A DNA stretch of 64,000 bases. Origin: Bryobacterales bacterium (GTDB lineage: Bacteria > Acidobacteriota > Terriglobia > Bryobacterales > UBA6623). The DNA is taken from positions 24,470 to 88,469 of the forward strand of contig JAPPLB010000069.1 of NCBI GenBank assembly GCA_028819575.1, in the 5' to 3' direction. Positions within the stretch are counted from its first letter, which is position 1, and each line of letters begins with the position of its first letter. This document shows positions 30,675 to 39,376 of this stretch, in pieces. The position numbers and the translations under genes are program-made. Below the pieces are notes generated by a model, which ran no database searches, had not been told where the DNA came from, and worked only from the letters and a program-made list of their open reading frames with translations.

Positions 30675-30751
30675 GCTGGCGTAGCTCAGTCGGTTAGAGC
30701 GCCTGATTGTGGATCAGGAGGTCGGAGGTTCGAATCCCCCCGCCAGTACCA
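30675..30751 (+). tRNA. tRNA-His (GTG anticodon), CCA encoded
   Basis: GCTGGCG TA GCTC AGTCGGTTA GAGC G CCTGA TTGTGGA TCAGG AGGTC GGAGG TTCGAAT CCCCC CGCCAGT A CCA folds as cloverleaf; anticodon GTG. Confidence 0.9.
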
Positions 30752-30779
30752 CTTCTCGGTGCGTGTTTTCAGCACCGGT

Positions 30780-32000
30780 CTACGATCCGGTCAGTCCCAG
30801 GACGCGGGCCAGTTGCATCAGAGACAGCCCCGAGATCACCACTACGACGATGGCGCCCAGGGCATTGGCAAGCCGTGAGTTGCGGTAGGCGCCCATGATC
30901 TTGGTCCTGTTGACGACAATCAGCAGCAGGATCAGCGTCAGCGGCAGCACGATGGCGTTTCCCGCCTGCGCCAACAGGATGACCTTGTAGGGAGCGCCGC
31001 CGAGCGTGACCGCGCAGACCACGCCGGTCACGAGCACGAAACCCCATAGCATCCGGAACCGGCCGCTCCGAAGGTCAGGCGCCCAGCCGAGTGCGCCGCT
31101 GACCGCATACGCGGCGGCGAGCGGGGCGGTGATGGCCGAGGTCAGCCCGGCCGCACAAAGCCCCAGGCCGAAAAACACAGGTGCGGCGCTCCCGAGGATC
31201 GGGGTCAACTGCTCGGCGACAGCGGCGGCGTTGGCCGCATCCGCCCCCTGGCCGAGAAGAGGGGAGGCGGCGACAATGACCGATGCCGTGATGAGGCCGC
31301 CGAGGGCCACTGCGAACACCGTGTCCAGGCGGCTTTCCCGAAGATTCTCGTCGTTGCGGCCGGCGTCGGGCCAGCGCTCCAGCACGGTGCTGGCGTGCAG
31401 GAACAGGTTGTACGAAACGAAGGTCGTGCCGATCAGCGCCAGCACGGTCAGCAGAGAGCCGGGCGGCAGGCGGGGGACCAATAGCCCGGCAATCAGGTCG
31501 CCGAGGTCCGGTGCGGTGAGCACGGCGACCGCGCAGAAAACGAGGCTCATGAGCCCGACCAGCCCGACCGTCGTATTCTGGATCGTCCGATAGGTCCCGG
31601 TCATCAGCAGCCCGCCGGCCAGCCCGCCGATGCCGAGCGCCAGCAGCGCCGTCGGCTGACCCGACAGCAGGTTCAGGCCCAGCGCCGCCCCGATCAGGTT
31701 GCCGGTCTGGAACGCGGCGTTGCCCAACAGGATCGTCCCCGCAATCAGACCGAGCGCCCCCACTTGGACCCACCGCTTGGCGAGACTATCGCGGATGGCT
31801 TCCGCAAGCCCGCGGCGGCCGGCGAGGCCCACGCGGGCAGCCATGTCCTGCAGAATGCCGGTCGCGGCCACCGAGAACAGAACGGCCCACAGCAGAGCCA
31901 CGCCGTAGCCCGCTCCGGCGCGGCTGGCGGTGACAAGCGTCCCGGGACCGATGAACGCCGCCGTGACCAAAAGGCCGGGACCGAATCGAAACCGCTTCAT
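30780..32000 (-). CDS. divergent Nramp family transporter
   Basis: Start at MKRFRFGPGLLV; alignable by eye with MntH TM1 and TM6 but with altered motifs. Confidence 0.85.
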   Translation of the reverse strand: MKRFRFGPGLLVTAAFIGPGTLVTASRAGAGYGVALLWAVLFSVAATGILQDMAARVGLAGRRGLAEAIRDSLAKRWVQVGALGLIAGTILLGNAAFQTGNLIGAALGLNLLSGQPTALLALGIGGLAGGLLMTGTYRTIQNTTVGLVGLMSLVFCAVAVLTAPDLGDLIAGLLVPRLPPGSLLTVLALIGTTFVSYNLFLHASTVLERWPDAGRNDENLRESRLDTVFAVALGGLITASVIVAASPLLGQGADAANAAAVAEQLTPILGSAAPVFFGLGLCAAGLTSAITAPLAAAYAVSGALGWAPDLRSGRFRMLWGFVLVTGVVCAVTLGGAPYKVILLAQAGNAIVLPLTLILLLIVVNRTKIMGAYRNSRLANALGAIVVVVISGLSLMQLARVLGLTGS

Positions 32001-32459
32001 ATCCGCTTCCTCCACCCAGACACCGGCAAGCCCGGCCATGCGTTCTCAAGCGACAACTTGATCCCGAGCGCATCGCTCCGACGCGTGATGTGCTCATCGT
32101 CCGAGAGCCAGAGGGTGAATCCGGACGACTCGTTCCGCCGGTTAGATCGGATATCAGGAAGCTTCCGTTTCCCTGTATCGATATCGTTCGGGTTCATGAT
32201 CGGATCTCACTGCCCGTCTTTTTTCTGGTTCCGACTGGTTCATTGCCTCGCCACCAAGCCTGCACCTTAAACTCATTGCAGCGACGGCATTGTAAACCAT
32301 CGTGCTATATGGCATTCGTGAGCGGAGGAGAGTCGCGCTGAGTGCGCCGGCATGTGTCGGCAAAAATCTCCATGCTGGTCTCGGAGAGCGAAGTCGTTGG
32401 AACTGCGAAGCTGCCGCTGTCATCTTCGAGAGCATGCACGGAGCCGAAAGGGATCGCAC

Positions 32460-32789
32460 ATGGCGAACGGCACGGCGTTGAGCCAGCGCATACGTCCCAT
32501 TCTCTCGGGGTGGAAAGGGGTGTCCGAGCGGAAGATGTTCGGCGGCGTCTGCTTCATGATCAACGGCAACATGTGTGTCGGGACGTGGAAGGGATCGCTC
32601 ATCGTACGCTTCGAAAAGAACAGACAAGACGAGATGCTGGCGAAACCTCACGCGAAGCCGGCTGACATGAATGGACGATCCATGAAGGGATGGGCGCTTG
32701 TGGAGCCAGCGGGCATTGAATCCGAGAATGATCTGAGGGCGTGGGTGAACAGGGCAGCGAAGTTTGCCGGTTCCCTTCCACCAAAGTGA
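32460..32789 (+). CDS. TfoX/Sxy N-terminal domain protein
   Basis: Start at MANGTALSQRIRPIL; ERKMFGGVCFMINGNMCVGTWKGSLIVRF and GRSMKGWALVEPAG. Confidence 0.9.
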   Translation: MANGTALSQRIRPILSGWKGVSERKMFGGVCFMINGNMCVGTWKGSLIVRFEKNRQDEMLAKPHAKPADMNGRSMKGWALVEPAGIESENDLRAWVNRAAKFAGSLPPK

Positions 32790-32855
32790 CACTCCCTCTC
32801 CGGACTGCTTCTACTGCCTGGCAACCTCCGGTGTATTCCTGCTGCTCCGGAGGGG

Positions 32856-33245
32856 TCAGAAAAGTCGCTCGTATTGTCGCGCTGACTGGCGAGGTTTGGG
32901 CCGCGGGATCCAATAGGTGTCTTCTCGCTGACCTCGGCGGCGCAGAAGGTTGCGGCCGAAGAGCCTCATGATGAGGCCGTACGGCGTGATGAGAAAGAAG
33001 AACGTGATGCCGAGGATGATGCGCGAGTTGACATGGCCCAGCACGCCGGCGATGCGCATCCAATTGCGATGGAAGACGAGAGCGCCCGTGCTCCAGGCGA
33101 AGCTGATGATCAGAAGGGCAACGCCGATGCCGCCGGTCGTGAGGTAGACCGGAGGTCGATCTTTCCACAGGTTCCAGGCGGCGACTCCCAGCAAGACCAG
33201 GCCCACGGCCAGCGCTGACTTGCGGGCTTGTTTCGCCTCTTGCAC
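32856..33245 (-). CDS. SxtJ-like small membrane protein
   Basis: GTG start at 33245; TM segments AVGLVLLGVAAWNLW, LLIISFAWSTGALVF, ILGITFFFLITPYGLIMRLFGRNLLRR; 1 nt from carbamoyltransferase stop. Confidence 0.75.
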   Translation of the reverse strand: MQEAKQARKSALAVGLVLLGVAAWNLWKDRPPVYLTTGGIGVALLIISFAWSTGALVFHRNWMRIAGVLGHVNSRIILGITFFFLITPYGLIMRLFGRNLLRRRGQREDTYWIPRPKPRQSARQYERLF

Positions 33246-33246
33246 G

Positions 33247-35088
33247 CTAATCAAGCTGGAAGACCTCCCGCCAGTTTTCTTGCTCCACGAACTCGCCCTG
33301 CTCGCATTTCTCAAGAACGAAATGTTCGATGACCAGCACGTCCATTTCGGTCCGCATGAAGCACTTGAAAGCGTCCTCCGGCGTGCAGACAATCGGCTCG
33401 CCCCGGACGTTGAACGACGTGTTGACGAGGACCGGGCAACCCGTCAAGCGGCCGAACTCGGCGATCAGGTCGTAATAGATGCCGTTCTCGTCTGGGCGCA
33501 CGGTCTGTACGCGCGCCGAGTAGTCGACGTGCGTGACGGCCGGAATGTCGGACCGTGGAATATTGAGCTTGTCGATGCCGAACAGCCTCTCCTCCTCGGG
33601 CGTCATGCTGCGGCGGATGGATTGCCGGACCGGCGCCGCGAGCAGCATGTAGGGTGAGTCGCAGTCCATTTCGAAGTAGTCCGAGACAGCCTCACGGATC
33701 ACTGACGGAGCGAACGGGCGAAAGCTTTCTCGGAACTTGATTTTCAAGTTCAGCATCGACTGCATTTTTTGCGAGCGCGGGTCGGCGAGGATGCTGCGGG
33801 AGCCCAGAGCGCGCGGACCGAACTCCATGCGGCCTTGGAACCAGCCGACCACTTTCTCTTCGGCGAGTTGCCGGGCTGTCCACCCGATGAGTTCGCTGCG
33901 GTCCATGCGGCGGTAGCGGGCTCCTTGGGACTCCAGCAAGGCGGAGACCTCTGCCGCTCGGAAAGAGGGGCCAAGGTAGGCCGCCTTCATGCCGTCGATG
34001 CGGCCGCGGCAGACCTCGGAGACCGTGCGGGGCTTGCCGAGATATTGGTGCCAGGTCGACAGAGCGGCTCCGAGCGCTCCGCCGGCGTCACCGGCGGCGG
34101 GCTGAATCCAGATGTTCTCGAAGGGTCCTTCACGTAATAGGCGTCCGTTGCCGACGCAGTTCAGCGCCACCCCTCCGGCCAGCACGAGATTCTTCTCGTT
34201 CGTCACTTTGTGGACATGGTTTGCCATTCGCAGCATCGCCATCTCGGTGACTTGCTGTATCGAATGCGCGAGGTCCATTTCACGTTGGGCGATTTCTGAC
34301 TCGGGCTTGCGCGGCGGGCCTCCGAAGACGCGGTCGAATGCGTTGTTGGTCATCGTCAGGCCCTGGCAATAGTTGAACAGCTTCATGTTGAGGCGCATCG
34401 AGCCGTCGGGGCGGAGGTCGACTACCTCGTCGAGGATCTTCTGTGTATATTTCGGTTCTCCGTAGGGGGCCAGAGCCATGACTTTGTACTCGCCGGAGTT
34501 GACCTTGAAGCCGAGGTAGTAGGTGAAGGCCGAGTAGAGCAGCCCGAGCGAGTGCGGAAAGCGCGTTTCCGCTAGCAGGTCGATGCGGTTGCCCTTGCCG
34601 GCCCCGAAACTTCCGGTGGCCCACTCGCCGACTCCGTCGATGGTGAGGATGGCGGCGCTTTCGAATGGAGAAGGGAAGAATGCGCTGGCCGCATGCGACT
34701 CGTGATGCTCGGTGAACAGAACTGTTCCGGCGAAACCCGCTTCCCGTGCGACCTGCTCGCGTATCCAGAGCTTCTCTTTCAGCCAAAGGGGCATGGCCTG
34801 CAGGAACGAGCGGATGCCCGCAGGGGCGTAGTCGAGATAGGTTTCGAGCAGGCGCTCGAACTTCTGCAGGGGCTTGTCGTAGAAGACGACGTGGTCCAGC
34901 TCGGAAGCGGCGATGCCGGCTTCATGCAGGCAGTACTTGACAGCGTTGATCGGGAAGCTGTGATCGTGCTTCTTGCGTGTGAACCGCTCTTCCTGGGCGG
35001 CCGCACTGATCTCACCGTCGCGCACCAGACAAGCGGTCGAGTCGTGATAGTAGGCCGAAAGTCCGAGGATGAATGTGCCCTTGTTCAC
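33247..35088 (-). CDS. carbamoyltransferase (NodU/CmcH family)
   Basis: GTG start chosen before NKGTFILGLSAYYHDSTACLVRDGEISAAAQEERFTRKKHD; EFGPRALGSRSILADPR; FNVRGEPIVCTPEDAFKCF. Confidence 0.95.
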   Translation of the reverse strand: MNKGTFILGLSAYYHDSTACLVRDGEISAAAQEERFTRKKHDHSFPINAVKYCLHEAGIAASELDHVVFYDKPLQKFERLLETYLDYAPAGIRSFLQAMPLWLKEKLWIREQVAREAGFAGTVLFTEHHESHAASAFFPSPFESAAILTIDGVGEWATGSFGAGKGNRIDLLAETRFPHSLGLLYSAFTYYLGFKVNSGEYKVMALAPYGEPKYTQKILDEVVDLRPDGSMRLNMKLFNYCQGLTMTNNAFDRVFGGPPRKPESEIAQREMDLAHSIQQVTEMAMLRMANHVHKVTNEKNLVLAGGVALNCVGNGRLLREGPFENIWIQPAAGDAGGALGAALSTWHQYLGKPRTVSEVCRGRIDGMKAAYLGPSFRAAEVSALLESQGARYRRMDRSELIGWTARQLAEEKVVGWFQGRMEFGPRALGSRSILADPRSQKMQSMLNLKIKFRESFRPFAPSVIREAVSDYFEMDCDSPYMLLAAPVRQSIRRSMTPEEERLFGIDKLNIPRSDIPAVTHVDYSARVQTVRPDENGIYYDLIAEFGRLTGCPVLVNTSFNVRGEPIVCTPEDAFKCFMRTEMDVLVIEHFVLEKCEQGEFVEQENWREVFQLD

Positions 35089-35384
35089 GTTGTCGGGGCC
35101 GCGTAGAGCGAAGAGCAGGCGGTGCTTTCTTCCGCTACCACTGTAACTTACCGTTGGCAGGAGGACGTCGTTCATGTAGAAGACGGGGTCCAGGGTCGCG
35201 GTGACGGACGAGCCCGCCGCTGCTTGATCCAGAGCCGGAGCTTCATCGGTCGTTTGACGGTACGAACCGAGGTGTCGACAGTCGAATTTCTTGGACGGAA
35301 TCGGCAAGTCTCCCAAGTCACAGGGCTCATGCCGGCTTGGCAAAGTCCTGTGCTAGGCTTTGTTGGGCTGGAGAGAGAATATCG

Positions 35385-36194
35385 TTGACTCTACAAGGCG
35401 GGCGCCGTGGCTGGATCGTCGCAGCGGCAATCCTGCTGTTTGTCGGCACGCCCCTCCTGCTGGCGCTACAGCGCCATTCCCGAGGGCTGCGGCTGGAAGA
35501 CCCCATCATTGCCTATGCGCCGCCGGATACCGACGGAGCGGAGTTCTATTTCGTGAGGCTCGTCTACGATGGGCTTTGGGGAGGCTGGGGTTGGCGGGGC
35601 GGCTGGGCCACGGACTATCCCGAGGCCGAATACCACTTCATGCAGGGCGTGCAGAGGTTGACGAATATCGACGCGGCTGCAGAAGGGAAGCTGGTCCGCC
35701 CACTGGATGATGAGCTGTTCGAACACCCCTGGTTGTACGCGGTGGAAGTCGGACGCTGGCATCTTCCGCAGGAGGCCGCCGACCGCATTCGCGAGTACTT
35801 GTTACGGGGCGGTTTCCTGATGGTCGACGACTTTCATGGCACTTACGAATGGGCAAGCTTCATGGAAAGCATGCGGCGGGTTTTCCCGGACCGGCCGATT
35901 CTGGAGATTGAGTCGGATGAGTCGATCCTGCACGTCCTCTACGATCTGGATCAGCGAATTCAGATTCCCGGACGTGGATTCGTATATAGAGGTGTCACGT
36001 ACGAGAAAGACGGCTTTGTGCCCCATTGGCGCGGCATCTATGATGATGAAGGCCGCTTGATGGTCGCGATCAACTTCAATATGGACCTTGGTGACGCCTG
36101 GGAGCATGCCGATTGGCCCGCGTATCCCGAGCCGATGACGGCTCTTGCCTACCGTTTCGGCATCAACTATATCGTCTACGCGATGACGCATTGA
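35385..36194 (+). CDS. DUF4159 domain-containing protein
   Basis: TTG start, N-terminal TM; WATDYPEAEYHFMQGVQRLTNI, LLRGGFLMVDDFHG, VFPDRPILEI. Confidence 0.88.
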   Translation: MTLQGGRRGWIVAAAILLFVGTPLLLALQRHSRGLRLEDPIIAYAPPDTDGAEFYFVRLVYDGLWGGWGWRGGWATDYPEAEYHFMQGVQRLTNIDAAAEGKLVRPLDDELFEHPWLYAVEVGRWHLPQEAADRIREYLLRGGFLMVDDFHGTYEWASFMESMRRVFPDRPILEIESDESILHVLYDLDQRIQIPGRGFVYRGVTYEKDGFVPHWRGIYDDEGRLMVAINFNMDLGDAWEHADWPAYPEPMTALAYRFGINYIVYAMTH

Positions 36195-36221
36195 ACTCTT
36201 TCGATCTCTTGAGTCGCCACT

Positions 36222-38471
36222 GTGTTTGAGTTCCTTTTCAACTATCCGCAGACGGTCTTTCGCAAAGGCGAATTTGTCTTTGCGAGCGGTTGGTCGGGCT
36301 GGCTGCTTGTTCTTGTCATTCTGGCCGTCGGGGGCGGTTTGGCTTGGCACCTGCGGAAGAACCCGGGACGGTTGGCTGGACGTCCACTGCAAGCCGTGGG
36401 CGTGCTGCAGTTCTTGACCGCGGCGCTGGTGCTGCTGATGTTGTGGCAGCCGGCGATAAGCATCCAATCGTTGCGCTCGCAGCAGAACGTCGTCTCTGTG
36501 CTCGTCGACACGTCTCGCAGCATGGCGATCGAAGAGGACGGGATGGGGAGGCTGGATCACGTCCGGGCGGCGTTGGACGGCGGGTTCCTGGAACAATTGG
36601 AAGAGAAGTTCCGGGTCCGGCTGTACGCGTTTTCAAGCGGGATCGAGCGCGTTCCGTCGCTGGAAGCGATCGGGCCGCACGGCAGCAGTACTCGTATCGG
36701 CGAGACAGTCGCGGGCTTGCTGGGCGAATCCACGGTTTTGCCTCTCGGAGCCGTTGTCGTAGTGAGTGACGGCTCTGACAATACGGGCGCGTTCAACCGC
36801 GAATTGATGGCTGAGATCCGTCAGCGCAAGGTGCCGGTGCATACGGTTGGTGTTGGGCGGACCGACATGCCGGAGGACATCGAATTGAGCGACGTGAGAG
36901 TGGCGAACCGCACCATGCCGCATTCGAAGGTCAGCGCGCACGTGACGGTACGTCATCACGGAAGCCGGCAGACGGATGTCCGGTTGACGGTTAGGGACGA
37001 TGTAAGCATATTGACGTCGAAGACGGTCACTCTGCGGCGCGGCGAGACGGTGCAGACTGAGGCGATCGATTTCAATGCAGGTGAGGCGGGCGTTCGAAAT
37101 CTTCGGTTCTCTCTCGACCCGCTCGAAGATGAAACGATTCTCGGCAACAACGCTCAGATGCGCGTCGTGGATGTGCCCCGTGGTGAGCGCAGCATCTTGT
37201 ACGTGGAAGGAGAGCCGCGCTGGGAATACAAGTTCATCCGGCGGGCAATTGGAAAGGACAGGAATATCCGGCTGGTCACGATGCTGCGAACAACGCCGAA
37301 CAAGTTCTATCGCCAGGGCGTAAGAGACCGCACCGAACTGGTGAATGGATTTCCGGTGACGGCGGAGGAACTGTTCGGCTACGACGCGCTGATCATCGGA
37401 AGCATCGAGGCGGCGTTCTTCAAACCCAAGCAGCAGGATTTGATTCGTGAATTTGTCAGCCGTCGTGGCGGTACGTTGCTGCTGCTGGGAGGTCGTCGGG
37501 GGCTGGGCGACGGCGGCTGGGGTGTGTCGAAGGTATCCGAGGCATTGCCGGCCCAGCTTCCGGAAAGTTCGAAAGAGACGTTTTCGCGCAGCAGAGCAGC
37601 CGTAGAGCTGACCCAACTGGGGCTTGACTCGGTAGTCTGCCGGTTGGATGAAGACCCGGCGGCGAACCGCAAGGCTTGGAGCGGACTGCCGGAGTTGGCG
37701 GATTTTCAACGCATCGGCGCACTCAAACCGGCGGCGATTCGGCTGGTCAATGGCCGCCTGGGCAACGATACGTTCCCATTGCTCGTCCAGCAGTATTACG
37801 GTCGTGGAAGGGCGATGATTCTGGCGACGGGCGGCACTTGGCGCTGGAAGATGCAACTGCCTCACGACGATACTCGGCATCACACGTTCTGGCAGCAGTT
37901 GCTGAGAAGCTTGACGGTGCGCTCACCGAATCAGTTGGCGCTTTCGAGTGACCGCAGCCTGTATGCGGATGAGAGGCTCGTGAAACTGCGGTCGGAGGTG
38001 CGGAATGCCGAATTCATGGCGGCCGGGAATGCAACGGTAACGGTGACGATCTCTTCGGAAGACGGTGATTTGACTACGCTCGAGATGCATCCGTCGGCGG
38101 ATGAGATCGGAGTGTTCGAGGCGGACCTGACGGCGGCGCGGACGGGCACGTACCGTGCGGAAGTACAAGCGCATGTGGGTGATGATTCGTTGGGTTCCGA
38201 TATCGTGCACTTTCGGCGCGAAGACGGTTTGGCGGAGGATTTTCATCCGGAGCAGAATCGAGACCTGCTTGAGACCTTGGCAGAGCAGACGGGGGGGCGG
38301 TATTGGACGCTCGACGGTGTCGAAGCGCTGCCGAAGGAGATCCGTTTTTCTGAATCGGGCATTACAGCGCGAGAGACCTTGGACCTGTGGGATATGCCGA
38401 TCTTCTTTTTACTTTGCTTGGGGTTGCGCGGCGGCGAGTGGCTGTGTCGGCGGCGCTGGGGAGTGGTATGA
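36222..38471 (+). CDS. vWA domain / glutamine-amidotransferase-like membrane protein
   Basis: 749 aa; N-terminal TMs, MIDAS VLVDTSRSMAIEE, GATase-like GYDALIIGSIEAAFF...FVSRRGGTLLLLGGRRGLGDGGW. Confidence 0.87.
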   Translation: MFEFLFNYPQTVFRKGEFVFASGWSGWLLVLVILAVGGGLAWHLRKNPGRLAGRPLQAVGVLQFLTAALVLLMLWQPAISIQSLRSQQNVVSVLVDTSRSMAIEEDGMGRLDHVRAALDGGFLEQLEEKFRVRLYAFSSGIERVPSLEAIGPHGSSTRIGETVAGLLGESTVLPLGAVVVVSDGSDNTGAFNRELMAEIRQRKVPVHTVGVGRTDMPEDIELSDVRVANRTMPHSKVSAHVTVRHHGSRQTDVRLTVRDDVSILTSKTVTLRRGETVQTEAIDFNAGEAGVRNLRFSLDPLEDETILGNNAQMRVVDVPRGERSILYVEGEPRWEYKFIRRAIGKDRNIRLVTMLRTTPNKFYRQGVRDRTELVNGFPVTAEELFGYDALIIGSIEAAFFKPKQQDLIREFVSRRGGTLLLLGGRRGLGDGGWGVSKVSEALPAQLPESSKETFSRSRAAVELTQLGLDSVVCRLDEDPAANRKAWSGLPELADFQRIGALKPAAIRLVNGRLGNDTFPLLVQQYYGRGRAMILATGGTWRWKMQLPHDDTRHHTFWQQLLRSLTVRSPNQLALSSDRSLYADERLVKLRSEVRNAEFMAAGNATVTVTISSEDGDLTTLEMHPSADEIGVFEADLTAARTGTYRAEVQAHVGDDSLGSDIVHFRREDGLAEDFHPEQNRDLLETLAEQTGGRYWTLDGVEALPKEIRFSESGITARETLDLWDMPIFFLLCLGLRGGEWLCRRRWGVV

Positions 38472-39376
38472 AGATCCGGGCGGCGCTTTGGATGCTGTGG
38501 GTCCTTTTGCCCGTGGCAGCCCTGCCGAAGTCGCACTTTGTGATTGTTGGAGGCTTAGGCGGCGAGCCGCGTTACGCAAAGCAGTGGGCGGATTATGTCG
38601 ATCACCTTGAGGAGACCTGCAAGAAGACTGCAGGGGATGACTCGCTGGTTCACGCTTTGAAAGGCCCGGCGGCCACCAAGGAAGCAATCGAGGCTGTTTT
38701 CGCGGAGTTGAGCCGGGACGCCGCAGCGAATGATATCGTGGCGATTTTTCTGATCGGCCACGGCAGCTTTGACGGCCACGATTACAAGTTCAATATTCCC
38801 GGACGTGACATTACCGCCGGTCAGTTCAAAAAGCTGTTGGATGGGCTGCCGATGAAGGATCAGTTGATTGCGATCGCAACGAGTTCGAGCGGCGCTTCGC
38901 TGGAACTGTTGAAAGCCGAGCGGAGGATCGTGATCACGGCGACCAAGAGCGGCATGGAAAGAACCGTCACTATGTTCGCGGAACACTGGGTCGAGGCGTT
39001 GCGGAACCCCGAGGCGGACACGAATAAAGACGAGGTGATCACGGCGCTCGAGGCCTTCACCTATGCGGACACGAAGGTGCAAGATGCGTACAAGGCCGAA
39101 AAAATGCTGGCGACCGAGCATGCACGAATCGAGGGCGGCTTGGCTGGGAACTTCACCTTGGCCCGTCTCGGGAAGGCGCTCGCCGAGTTGTCGGATCCGA
39201 ACTTGCGTCCGCTGCTCGACAAGCGCGGTGACATCGAGCGGCGCATCGCGGCACTGAAGGGCCGCAAGGATGAGATGGCGGAGGCTGCCTACACGGATGA
39301 GTTGCAGAAGCTGTTGATCGAGTTGGCGCGGACACAGAACGCGATCGACGAGGCTGTCGGGGAGCAAGAGCAGTGA
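38468..39376 (+). CDS. caspase/C13-like fold protein, predicted nucleophile-substituted
   Basis: Signal peptide MKIRAALWMLWVLLPVAALP; HFVIVGGLGGEPRYAKQWADYV, AIFLIGHGSFDG (His-Gly), IAIATSSSGASLEL at expected Cys position; ATGA overlap with upstream gene. Confidence 0.65.
   Translation: MKIRAALWMLWVLLPVAALPKSHFVIVGGLGGEPRYAKQWADYVDHLEETCKKTAGDDSLVHALKGPAATKEAIEAVFAELSRDAAANDIVAIFLIGHGSFDGHDYKFNIPGRDITAGQFKKLLDGLPMKDQLIAIATSSSGASLELLKAERRIVITATKSGMERTVTMFAEHWVEALRNPEADTNKDEVITALEAFTYADTKVQDAYKAEKMLATEHARIEGGLAGNFTLARLGKALAELSDPNLRPLLDKRGDIERRIAALKGRKDEMAEAAYTDELQKLLIELARTQNAIDEAVGEQEQ

Noticed and set aside
30757-30777. Hairpin CGGTGC-GTGTTTTCA-GCACCG just after the tRNA
   Set aside because: Only a 6-bp stem and no following T-tract in either direction; insufficient to call a terminator.
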